Assembly: GCF_002994745.2 (NCBI RefSeq)
Contig: NC_037090.1
Coordinates: forward strand, 27,014,501-27,078,500
Direction: 5' to 3'
Length of the DNA: 64,000 nt
Source: Rosa chinensis
Lineage: Eukaryota > Streptophyta > Magnoliopsida > Rosales > Rosaceae
The notes under the pieces are model-generated. The model had not been told where the DNA came from. It did not search any database and saw only the letters and a program-made list of their open reading frames with translations. Shown one piece after another: positions 48,659 to 58,946 of this stretch (positions within the stretch are counted from its first letter, which is position 1; each line of letters begins with the position of its first letter). The position numbers and the translations under genes are program-made.

Positions 48659-49314
48659 CCCTATTCAAGATGTCAAGGTGAAAGGAAGATGGGAGCAAAC
48701 TAAGTGGGTCTTTCCCCCTCGGGGCCGGCTCAAGTTAAATATTGATGGGTATTTTCAATGAGATGGGGGTCGTGGTGGTTTTGGAGTTGTTGCGAGGGAT
48801 TGTGCTGGCACAGTTCATGCTACGTGGTCCAGGTCGCTTTCCTCTGTGGGTTCTGCACTCCAGTGCGAGGCTGAGGCCTGCAGAGCGGCCTTGCTACTGG
48901 CAATACATCAAGGATGGAGAGAAATCGAAGTTGAAAGTGACTCGTCTATCCTAATTAATGCGTTGAACTATTAAGGGGAGGACAACTCAGAGGTTAGTTG
49001 AATTATTGATAATTGTAAAGATTATATTGGTTCGTTTGAAACGATTGTACTTCGGCATATTTTTAGAGAAGCAAATAGTGTGGCAGATAGATTAGCCCAC
49101 TTTGCTAGTCTAGGTCATGTTGTTGACGTTTCTTTAGGTGAGGCTCTTGGTTACTTACAGGATGTCCTCTATGAGGATTTTTGCAAAGCTTCTATGAGCG
49201 CTCGAGGTTCAGGTATTACGTCTCCCCCGATGCGAAATTCTATAATAAATAATGATATAGGTGTGGGGTTGAGCCTCCCAGCTTGACTAAGTTCCAAACC
49301 CCTTTTCAAAAAAA
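48659..49314 (+). mobile_element. 5'-truncated LINE (L1-type) with RNase H remnant
   Basis: 656 bp ending in an A run, framed by a perfect 17-bp duplication AAACATCGATGCCTGCA (48642-48658 and 49315-49331). The translation contains an RNase H-like domain (RVT_3 type): LKLNIDG, GFGVVARDCAGTVHATW, CEAEACRAALLLAI and VESDSSILINAL, then FREANSVADRLAHFA. In-frame stops near 48762, 48952 and 48973 make it dead. The position of an RNase H at the 3' end of a non-LTR element is common in plant L1 lineages. Confidence 0.93.
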
Positions 49315-49331
49315 AAACATCGATGCCTGCA

Positions 49332-49640
49332 GTTCTATTGGGGGGCAATAGAGATTTGTTACCCCTCTATTGGAGGGCAATAGATGGTTATTGGGGGGCA
49401 ATAGACATTTTGAATTGATGTAATCTCCTTGTTCTTTTTTCTGTAATCAAAGTTTTATTTGTGTAAATTTAGGGAGATTAGTTCCCATTCTGGCAACTGA
49501 AAGTCCTATTGGGAGGCAATAAACGTCTATTGGGGGGCAATACATGGTTGATAGTCGTCTATTGCCCCCAGTCGTCTATTGGGGGGCAATAGACATCTAT
49601 TGCCCATCTATTATGGGGTAATAGATGTCTATTGGGGGCA
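49332..49640. repeat. Array of CTATTG-G6-CAATAG palindromic units
   Basis: About nine variants of CTATTGGGGGGCAATAG occur at irregular spacing, some in the complementary form (CTATTGCCCCC). Each has CTATTG/CAATAG arms around a G or C run, so it can form a hairpin. Related copies lie left of the LINE at 48594-48630, so the LINE landed inside this family. Confidence 0.8.
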
Positions 49641-49699
49641 AAAAAACTTTCCAGTGGGCGGCAGCCGGTGACCGGAATCCGCCAAAAGTTGACCATGCA

Positions 49700-50004
49700 G
49701 CAACATAGTGGGAAAGCTGTGCTATTTGCAATGATGCTTCTTCGTGATAGAGTTATCTTTCTGGTATGTCCCTGTTATGTTAAAGCAAATAGAGTAGTCA
49801 TTCGTGCACTCTTTGCTAATTGGTTGCTGTTAGAATACATAGATTTTGTAGAGAATCTTGGTACTATTTTAGGATGTTCTCTTTATGCTTATTGTAATTT
49901 TGGGTTCAGGCTCTATGTCTCCCCCTCCCCCCGCGTATTCTGTAATTTCATTAATCAAGGTTTGAGGGCAACCGCACCAGCCCATATCAAAAAAAAAAAA
50001 AAAA
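49700..50004 (+). mobile_element. LINE 3' end remnant with poly(A)
   Basis: The open frame 49632-50039 contains MLLRDRVIF and a tail SPSPRVFCNFINQGLRATAP just before an A16 run (49987-50004). This is the degenerate C-terminus of the same RNase H-type LINE proteins as at 48659-49314. The 5' boundary and target duplication are not clear. Confidence 0.65.
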
Positions 50005-50696
50005 ACACCGCTTTTTTTTCCAACCTAAAATTCTCCTAATTCTTTTCTCAACCAAAAAACACTGACGTGCAATTGAACTGATATAAATGGATGGTTAGAT
50101 TATATTAAATACACTCTTAGATTATTAATAAAAATATTAATTATAAATATCAATGGTTGAGATCATCTTATAAGTATTGAATCACTTACATCGTCGGTGC
50201 ATAGAATAATTTCTATACCCACCCAATAGTTTTCACATCCAAAACTCATTATTCCTCCAAAGTTTTCTACTTGCTTACTTAAAAGGTTGTTGCTCAGAAT
50301 TAGTATTAAATTGTGGTCAAACTGACTGAAAAACAAAACATAAAATTATAGTCATTAATTTTACACACGCATCTGTAGTCAGACATTTTGGAGCTTGAGA
50401 CTCGATATGAGAGGTTGAATTGAGATGATATTATTAGTATGTAATACATCTTTATTAAATTAAAGGTCTAATTTGATGTTTCATCTTTAAAGATTTGAAG
50501 CCTCTAGTAATAATTTCCACTCATTGATTAGCTTTGTATGGCTCTATTGTTTTTCTCAATGTATTGGACTATTGGGTAATGTGCCAGGGGAATACCACAG
50601 ACGCTATATATATATATTTTAGGCAAGGAAAAAAATTCTCATGTTAGCTGATGATTTGTTATCCCACCATTGTATAGAGAATTATTGGACCACCCA
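50005..50696. other. A/T-rich intergenic, nothing recognised
   Basis: No ORF over 60 codons and no clear repeat. A short (TA)n run lies near 50605-50618. Confidence 0.6.
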
Positions 50697-50713
50697 AATC
50701 TCCGTATCTAATT

Positions 50714-51182
50714 TTTTTGAGAGAAATAGTCAACCACTTTATTAATAATAAACATAAGAAAAATTACAACTTATAGATACAGAAAATACATCAGAATATA
50801 AAATAACAAGAACAATACTAGATGCAACAAGACATCGGAAATCAAACCGAACAAAGGTATTAAGGGATGCAATTTGATGAAGCACCGGACATAATCCGGG
50901 TTATGGAAAACGGTACTAATAGTATGGCCGACCATACTTCCAGGCAGAAATATACGTCGAATAGAGGGTAACCTTCTATCAAGGTAACCGGCGGTAGTGT
51001 GACCGATCGTGCCTACTCCACGCAAAAAAATACGTCGAATAGAGAGCAATCTTCTACCTAAGTAACCAAAAAATCCATTCCAAAATGTCAAGAAATCTGG
51101 GGCCCGCAAAGAATCTCCTAGATCCCATATGCGTTCCCTAACAGTATTCGGTTCATACACCAGTTGCAAAGCCCAAAGAAGG
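50714..51182 (-). mobile_element. Non-LTR retroposon, 469 bp, 17-bp target duplication
   Basis: A perfect 17-bp duplication AATCTCCGTATCTAATT (50697-50713 and 51183-51199) frames the insert, and the - strand ends in an A run. It contains two imperfect copies of a ~66-bp block (about 50928-50996 and 51002-51055; AGGGTAACCTTCTATCAAGG-like). A 132-codon open frame covers most of it but shows no known domain. It may be a truncated LINE or a retroposed transcript. Confidence 0.85.
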
Positions 51183-51199
51183 AATCTCCGTATCTAATT

Positions 51200-52142
51200 G
51201 ATACTTGTTAAGTTGTTATCGAGTGATGGTAACACTACAAAAAATAAAATTAAAACTAGGCCACATATTCCACCAAAGCTTATTGGTGTATAATTATATA
51301 TACTTTAATGTTTATCCTTTTTAATCGATTTAATTTAACATGGACCCAATTAAATATTTGTATCCCAAATAAGGTACCAATTATAGCACCCAAGGAAGAA
51401 TTAGTAATTAATTGTTCCAAGGATTTTGAATATAAACATGATATCATTTTCTGGATTAGGTTGCATTACCAAATTCAAAACAAAGTCGATACAAGAGAGT
51501 TCTCAATATCTAAGATAACCGAGACCATAACCAAGGTTTCTTGATTGCCTCTTAGAAATATTAGAATTTTTTTTCTTGGTGGTGCCAGTGGTTTTCTATG
51601 TGCTAAAGGTAACTACTTTCTCATATTGTCTATTTGTCTTAACTTTTCTCTATTTTGCAGTCAACCTATTACTATATACCGAAATTATGTTCATCAAATT
51701 TAATATGATCTTAAAATCATAAACCAGATTTAGGTTTTATGTTGTGTACGTATGAACATCAATTGACTCTCTTCTTTTGGATCAATCTTTTTCATATATT
51801 TAATTGATTTGTTTGCTTTCTATTATCTTGTCTTGTTATTGTATTTTTTTTTTTAATATTTGGTGAAAGAATTTAAAAGATCAATGGGAAAAATAAGGTT
51901 TCTTGAGGAAAAAAAAATTAATGCGATCCCAACAAAAACTTAGCAATAATATTTTGGTTCTATTATCTGGGAAAAGTTTTAGATTTTTTTCCCACCGTAG
52001 AATGAATCTTTTGGATTTGAAGGACTAAAATTGGGCTAGTGTAACCCTAAAGAACATTATTCATACCTAAATGGAAAAAGATTTCATATAAAACATAATC
52101 ACATAGCCACTTTATTAAAGATTGTTATAATGTTGCTTTTCT
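51200..52142. other. A/T-rich intergenic, nothing recognised
   Basis: No gene or repeat could be supported; short ORFs only. Confidence 0.6.
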
Positions 52143-52159
52143 ATCTTTAACTTATCACT

Positions 52160-53177
52160 TTTTTTTTTTTTTACGGAAAGAGGTCAGCTCATTATATAGA
52201 TTCAGCAAGCATTACAAAAACGAAACACTCCTATGGGGTCGACAGAAAGAATCGTTTCTTAGGGAACCCTAAACCTATTATGGAACAAGAATAAGACCTA
52301 GGAAACCCCTAGTACACCCACCTTTTAGGAAATCCACGCACCATTATTTCAAACAAAAACCTAGAAACTCCGAAGCGAGTAAATTAAAATGATCCTCTGA
52401 GCAACTGGTTTTTGCGACCTAAAAAATTTTAAACAGCACTTTGGACCATAGAGACCCAACCCATCCAACCCCCTAGCAAAGAGGTAGTCCAAGCCTTGCA
52501 TAACCCCAGACCAAGCCCAAGGATGAGGCTCACCATCCAGTTTGAGGCCCAATTGGCCCAAATACTCCAAACCATTGACCAAGTAGGAAACCTGAGAATC
52601 CCTAGCATCCCTGCAGTCCTCTGCACTGCCGACCACCATGCCATCGTTACGAGCACAACCTCTGGCTTCGTCCCACGGAAGACGCCCTCAACCAGCTCAT
52701 TGTAGCTAGTCACACCTCCCCCAGCATCGCAACCAAGTGTCATCTGAGATCCATCATAACCACCAACATGCTTACAGAATAAAATTTGTTCTGACCACCG
52801 TCAAACCTGTCCGCCTAAAGTCAAGGCTTTACGAGCTCCTCCACCAGAGATCTAGCACCACCCGCTCGTGTACCCACTTCTGATCCCCATACCGAATCCG
52901 CCTAAAAAACCTGAGAGAGGGTCCAGTTGGCATCCCAAAAACCAAACCCACCAGTAACCACCACCATTGGATCGGAGCCCATAGCCATAGCAGATCCGCA
53001 TATCAACATAACCAGGAACAGAAGTCGAAACCAGAGTTCGACAAGTTCAGACGCACGTTGACAAAAAGGAACTCCGCCTCCATCCTTCTAAGGCTGACCG
53101 GAAAGAGCTGAGAAGTCATCTACCCAGGCCAGAAACTTGACGCCGCCACAAGCAAGCCCTAGCGAAGCCATAACCAC
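52160..53177 (-). mobile_element. Non-LTR retroposon, 1018 bp, 17-bp target duplication
   Basis: A perfect duplication ATCTTTAACTTATCACT (52143-52159 and 53178-53194) frames it. The - strand ends ...CTGACCTCTTTCCGT followed by A14, so it integrated by target-primed reverse transcription. The body is GC-richer than its surroundings, with two overlapping open frames of about 100 codons (52361-52743) and no domain I recognise. The 3' end resembles the tail of plant LINE-type elements. A 5'-truncated or non-autonomous LINE derivative is likely. Confidence 0.9.
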
Positions 53178-53391
53178 ATCTTTAACTTATCACTAAGTTC
53201 ATTGTTCCGAAAAAAATATTATCAAGTTCTTTGCATACTAGAATTGTGACATTTTTCATAAAAGAAAAAGAAGTCAATGAATCAAAAGTTTTTATTTTAT
53301 TTTTTTTCATAAAAGAAAAATGAGTTATTGAATCAAAGCAGTGTTATTAAATTACCACCTTCATCTTTTATCAAAATTATGTAGATTAACA

Positions 53392-54063
53392 ATGTTCAAT
53401 AACCGAGGTCGTCGTGGTCGTGGTCGAGGCAAGAACAATATCAACAACAACAACAAGAATAACAATGAAGACGTACAGGCTCTAGTTGATTATTTACCCC
53501 AAAATGTAATTCGAAAGCGAAGGACTAGTACCTCGAAGAAAAACCTTGGTATCGGGAAGAAAAGAACATTTGACAACGTCACCGAACTGGAAGCAGATTT
53601 CTTCAAAGATGTGGAAGAGGCAGATGATTTGCCTGAAAATTATGAAATTCCTGGGCCAATTCCTGACTTGGTAGGCTTGTATACATACCCATTAGATGTC
53701 GCTTATCATCGTTTGTACAAGAGAAGGAGATCAGATGATGGTACAAGGAGGAGTGTTAGTAGAAAAGAAAATGAAGTGATATCTGCAACCAAGGAGAGAG
53801 AGACCACCCCTAACTCCAACTCCAAGATGGGCATTACAGTCAGTGATCACTTGTCAATGGGTTCTGCTCATGTTCAGAATAATGGTACTGGTACTTCTGG
53901 TGAAAAGATTCAAGAATCCAACTCTAACCCTAAGCCTTGGATTCTAAAATATGAAACTCCAAGACCAATTTTAGATAATCTTGATGAAATAATGAGCAAT
54001 CAAAGTCTTTTTGTGAATTTCTGGGTAGATATTGATGATTGTAATGATTCAGATAATGAATAG
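53392..54063 (+). CDS. Hypothetical protein, 223 aa, RG-rich start, intronless
   Basis: The first ATG in the frame is at 53392 and gives MFNNRGRRGRGRGKNNINN, an RGG/RG-type, Asn-rich N-terminus suited to RNA binding. It is followed by a basic stretch (RKRRTSTSKK), a middle block with LVGLYTYPLDVAYHRLYKRR, a Ser/Thr-rich linker and an acidic C-terminus (FWVDIDDCNDSDNE). The frame also extends 17 codons upstream without ATG. An AATAAA lies about 80 nt after the stop. No intron or domain is recognised. The block at residues 75-105 is the best seed for a search. It could be a retrogene, a transposon-derived gene or a lineage-specific gene. Confidence 0.55.
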   Translation: MFNNRGRRGRGRGKNNINNNNKNNNEDVQALVDYLPQNVIRKRRTSTSKKNLGIGKKRTFDNVTELEADFFKDVEEADDLPENYEIPGPIPDLVGLYTYPLDVAYHRLYKRRRSDDGTRRSVSRKENEVISATKERETTPNSNSKMGITVSDHLSMGSAHVQNNGTGTSGEKIQESNSNPKPWILKYETPRPILDNLDEIMSNQSLFVNFWVDIDDCNDSDNE

Positions 54064-54280
54064 TAGTTTCTAGATTGAGACAATTGTAGTTCTTGTAGTT
54101 AGGGTAAGACCCTGATATCAGTTGTAACATATTTGTCGGTATTAATAAATAAATCATTTTCAAATAAGTCATTAGAAATTTGTAACCAAGGTATTCATGT
54201 TTTTCAAAGCTCGTGAGCAACATATATAGTAGCTGAATTTCCAGCCTTAACTTACTGTTCTTTAATAATAAAGTGACTCT

Positions 54281-54400
54281 CACTACTAGAAAAACAGGCA
54301 TTCTCACACAGATTCATCTGTGTGAATATATACAAATTCACACGGATTTCTGTGTGTATTCGTCTTTTCACACAGTACAGTCACGGAGATCTCCAGCTTC
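54281..54400 (+). mobile_element. CACTA (En/Spm) terminus
   Basis: CACTACTAGAAAAACAGGC is a canonical 5' end of CACTA transposons. It is followed by alternating subterminal motifs (CACACAGATT and ATCTGTGTGAA), as expected for transposase binding. I found no matching TAGTG end downstream, so this may be a decapitated or rearranged element. Confidence 0.6.
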
Positions 54401-54810
54401 TATCATGGACACTTCTACGTAATTTATTTTAATTTACTTGAGAAAATGACATATATCTTGAAAAATTTAGTCCAAATGGATAACATTCAAAATATATTCA
54501 TAAATCTAGCATGGCTAAGAAAAAAATACAAATAAAAATGATTATCAAGACCACTATCGCGTTGAATAATAATTAAGCTAGGCCGGAGAATTAACAAACT
54601 CTAACATGAACCACTAGCACCTAGACTAATCTTCTCACCTTGAAATATCTACAACTTCCAAGCTCGAAGAAAACCTGGTTATCATCTTCTAACAAAACTA
54701 GAGGACTTTGCAGAATAAGTAGCCAAAGCGCGGAGAAGCACTTTACAGGCAACACCTTCTCTATTTCCTTACTCCTTTGCTATTGTTGTGTTTAATTGAA
54801 ACAACTTTTG

Positions 54811-55509
54811 CTGTGTTTGGACGAGAAAATTACAAATTCTTAAGAAACTTTAAAATGATAGAATCTACAACTCCATCAATTAAAATGTCATTAATTACAA
54901 TTTCCATTGTTTGGTTGTATTTATTTTGAATTTGGAATGTATAATAAATTAAGAAAGTTCAAAACAAATTCAAATATTAAAAATGAAAAACACCTAGCCT
55001 AGTTGTGGAATCTAAAGTGATAGGAAGAAATTTTTGCAAGGAATTTGAAATTCGAAATGACACCTATTTTGATGGAAATTGAAATGACGCATTCGAACGA
55101 TCAATCCCTTCAATTTTTTTTTTTCAACAAAGAAATTCGTAATCTCTAAGTTTAGAATGCGAAACGAGATAATTCATATTTAGAAATCATAAATTCCTCA
55201 TTTTGATTTTAATTTCACCATTTTTTTCCTTCATCGAAACACACCGTTAAAGAATAAAGTAGTAGTAGTATAGACTTTAGGTCCACATCGAAGATCATTG
55301 AAGTTCTAAAACAAGTTTATTAATTTTTATTTTTTTCATAAACAAGATTTTTTTTTATAAATATTTTAATTTATTTTAAACTTTCTTAATTTATTACCCA
55401 TTCTAAATTCAAAATGGATACAATCAAACAATGGAAATTGCAGTTAATGAAATTTTAATTGATGGAGTTGTAGATTCCATCATTTTAATTGTCTCATCCA
55501 AACACAACT
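54811..55509. mobile_element. MITE-like element with ~150-bp inverted repeats
   Basis: The left arm (54811-54978, starting TGTGTTTGGACGAG) and right arm (55365-55509) are complementary with scattered mismatches and a ~20-bp gap. Shared blocks include AATCTACAACTCCATCAATT and AATTTCCATTGTTTG. The 390-bp middle has no ORF. Next to the right end, a block at 55502-55565 repeats 55236-55310 imperfectly, so the element may be two overlapping copies. The superfamily is undetermined. Confidence 0.7.
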
Positions 55510-55721
55510 AAAAAATAAAGTAGTAATATGCATTTTCTATCCACACCCAAGATCATTGAAGTCTAGCATGCCTCTGCCTCCTTCATAACCAAATGAATAA
55601 TAGAAAGACTGGTAGTTTATGAAATAACAGCGATTGCCATTGATCTCAATAACTAAGATCTTTAACAACTGACTTTTAAGTGATTTAAGAAAGAAACATA
55701 TTGAATTTACAGGTTTTAACA

Positions 55722-56044
55722 TGTAGAATTTTTAGAATGTGAGTTTAAGATTCATCTCTTGGAGAGGAAAACCTAACCCTAAATTTTAAGGATTGAGAGA
55801 AATCCAAAAATAAATAAATTGCTTTAGGAAATCAAAAATTGGGAGAGAATGAGTTGTACTTTTATTGATAATAAGGGCCTCTTTATATAGAGAATCATAA
55901 GCAAAGAAACTGCATTTTACAAGGAAACCGAATCGTACAATTAATGATTGAAATATCTTTGTAGATATCGATAAACTAACATTATTACAACTCGGACAAG
56001 TAATCAGAGTTTAGGCCATAACACAAACTAGATGTCCTTAAACA
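55722..56044 (-). mobile_element. Ty1/copia 3' LTR
   Basis: On the - strand it starts TGTTTAAGGACATC and ends ATTCTACA (TG...CA), 323 bp. It has a TATA box CTATATAAAGAGG (55878-55890) and an AATAAA-like signal further on. Immediately before it on the - strand is AAAGGGAG, a short polypurine tract. Confidence 0.8.
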
Positions 56045-57121
56045 CTCCCTTTGTATCGCCCAAATGTGGTGCTCTCGTTGTCTCATGAAAAACATTACCA
56101 AGTAACAAAAACCCAGTGGGACAAAAATAACCTCAGTAGAAGGAGAAATACCACATACCCTTCACATTTTGAGACCATACATGTAGACACCTCTCTTTGA
56201 TGTCTGCATCTCCCCACGATGACTACGATCATAGGAGTTCAGATAACTTCTGCAAACTGATGCTACCAACAGTTTTCTCGAAAGTGGATTTAGGCAATGA
56301 CTTAGTGAACAAGTCTGCCACATTGTTCTCAGAATGAACCTGGTTCACTTTGATATTGAGGAGAGTCTGTTGTTGCTAATTATGCTTGTTGTACGTTGTC
56401 ACCTTTGATGTAGCCTTGCTTCATTTGTTCAATGCAAGTAGATAATCCTCATAAATTCTCGTAGGCTCATCTGTAGTAAACTTCAAATAATAATTGCTTT
56501 GAATATGCGTAATTATGGATCTAACCATATACATTTGCGAACATGTTCGTGAAGAGCAATAATCTCTGCATGGTTTGAAGATGTAGCGACTAGGGTATGT
56601 TTTGTAGATTTCCAAGATATTGATGTCTTTCCCATGGTGAACACATAACTAGTTTGGAAACAACCTTTGTGTGGGTTAGAGATATATGCAGCATCAACAA
56701 AACCTTCCAAAATGCTAATGTTATTTTGAGATGGGGATAGGCGATGCAGGCTGGTGTTTGCGGTGTTCCTAGTGTGTGATCGGTCCGAATTCATCATCTC
56801 TTTATAGGGGTAGAATAAGCCCATATAAATCGTACCACTCAAGTATTGAAAGATATCCTTTACGCCAGTCTAATGGCGTCGTGTTGGCGCAGAGCTATAT
56901 CTAGCTAACAAGTTCGTTGCAAATGAAATGTCTGGTCTCGTGCATAGAGCTAAATACAATAATGCGCCTATTGCACTCAAATAGGACACTTCTACCTCTA
57001 GCACATCTTCTCATCATCTTTCGGACAAAGAGGATCATTTTTAAGATCAAGTCTACAGACGACCATGGGAGTGCTTGAAGGCTTGACATTGTCAAAACGC
57101 CTAAACATCCAACACAGTGCT
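56045..57121 (-). pseudogene. Copia pol C-terminal part (RT end and RNase H)
   Basis: The 109-codon frame at 56513-56842 contains GTIYMGLFYPYKEM, GFVDAAYISNPHKG and VATSSNHAEIIALHEHVRKC, the typical copia RNase H. Pieces to the left and right (PTRIYEDYLLALNK, then the RT C-terminus up to 57121) are in other frames with stops. The element is interrupted at 57121 by foreign DNA. The missing stretch resumes at 61019, partly repeating what was before the break. Confidence 0.9.
56905..57121 (-). repeat. 217-bp direct repeat, copy 1 (copia sequence)
   Basis: Matches 61019-61235 with only four substitutions by eye. It contains the copia RT end. The pair brackets about 3.9 kb of gypsy-like DNA. Confidence 0.92.
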
Positions 57122-58946
57122 TAAAGGCTTGACATTGTCATACATTGAGGACAATGTCTAATTTAAGTGTGGGGGAGGGAAATACAAATTTGTCAATTTG
57201 TTTTTGAGTCATATATTTAAAAAAAAAAAATGAAAATTTTAAAATTAAAAAAAAATTCCAAAAAATATATATATACATTTCTATGTTTTGAGTCATTTGT
57301 TTTCTTTGAGTCTTAGGATGCCTTTCAACTATCTAGGATGAGCTTATATCTCCAAAATTATGGCTAAGAGTTGATCATGAGATTAAAGATGAAAATTCGA
57401 TGTTATTCTATTGTAAATAAAAATTTATGATTGATCATATGCATCTGTAGTGGATATGGCCTTGCTTACATAGTACAGATTTGAGCATGCCAGATGAGCC
57501 ATTGATTCATAAAACCTATGTGAGAATTTTGAGCCTATATCCTCTCTTTTTCGAGTGTTAATACATGCATATATGTGCATACATAACTCTTATTTCCTTG
57601 GCAATGATTTTGTTGATCTCATTATTCCTTCATTTTGATCAATTGCATGCCATAGATTTTAATGGACTAGAGAATTTACTAGAACTCATTCTTGTGCTTT
57701 TCAAAGCTTATAGTCAATATATTTTCCTGATCTTGGAAAGGATAGAGGCAACTTAGGAACTTCCACCATAGCCAAATATAACCTGTGTCCCCATTTTGTG
57801 TACACAAGATGTGCACCCCTTAGTTCAACCCCTTTGAGCCTACATTTGAACCTTTTCTTTCATCACCCTCAATATTCCTAACCCTTGAACCTTAGAATAG
57901 TTATATCCTTACCCTTGTTCTAAATATTTAGTCGAGTTTTAATTTTGAGACATACAAGATCAAGGTGACGTCAAGGATGATGAAGATGATGAGAAAGAAT
58001 AAGAGTGGGGGAAAGACTTGTCTATACAAAAACAAAAAAAAACAAAAAAAAAAAAATGCTCAATGAAAAATATGTGCAAGTATTTATGGATTTTAGTCCC
58101 TCCATTGTGGATAGGAGTTTGTTTTGAAGGGAAGGCCTAAGTACGATAAATTTGGTCTTTGTCCTATTTCACAAGTGTTCAAAGGGAGGTTAGAATGAAG
58201 CATGGGCCCAACATAATGACATCCGGCCTCGATAAAGACACACAAAAGTTCAACGTTGCAAGATGCCTTGGTGACTAAAAGAAAGAAAGTCTCTCTACAT
58301 CAACATAAAACTCTACTAGGTTTTTAGGACACTTTGTTGTTTTTCCTATTCCTTCATTTCTTTAAGCCTTAAGCCTTAGCCCCATTATAACCTGAATTAA
58401 GACCTCTTTGATCCTTGAGATGGAAAGCCTTTGATCTGTGGAGATCAGTCACAAGAGTTGAGCATATGGTTTGGGTCCATTTGTGCATGCATTGATATTC
58501 TTCATGAGATCTTTAAAAATATATTCATGTTTTTCGAAGCTTTGTTTTCTATATGTGAGCTATTTGTTTGTTTTGATATATCATCTCTCACATATACTTG
58601 AGCGAATGAAAGCTTTTAAGCATGACCCTTGAATCTGAGAGAAGAAAGAGTGGATACCTTGTGAGGATTTGAATCATAACTTGTCTGAAGCATGCATAGC
58701 GCCATTGACCTCACTATTGTAGCCCCCAAGTCCTACTTGTGTATATGACTAGTCATTGATCTTTATTAACCTTACAATGAACTTGGAATGATTCTAGGTT
58801 TTGTGTTTAACTTGGTGCCATAAAAGTAAGAGATTTCTGAGACGACAATGTTGAAGGGCTAGTTGTTTTAAGTCTAGAGTCTTTTGTTTCGTTTTTATGG
58901 AGTCTTGTTAGTTTTGATTTTTGCTAAGGGACTAGCAAAAGCCAAG
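57122..58946 (+). mobile_element. Gypsy (Athila/Tat-like) 3' untranslated region remnant
   Basis: Near 57155-57180 the + strand has ATTTAAGTGTGGGGGAGGG, a purine motif characteristic of the region between pol and the 3' LTR of Athila-type elements. Near 58925-58945 it has GGGACTAGCAAAAGCC, another such motif. No coding sequence survives. A-rich runs lie near 58027-58054. Confidence 0.5.

Noticed and set aside
53930..54307. - strand ORF of 125 codons
   Set aside because: Antisense to the intact + strand ORF and A/T-rich; no domain.
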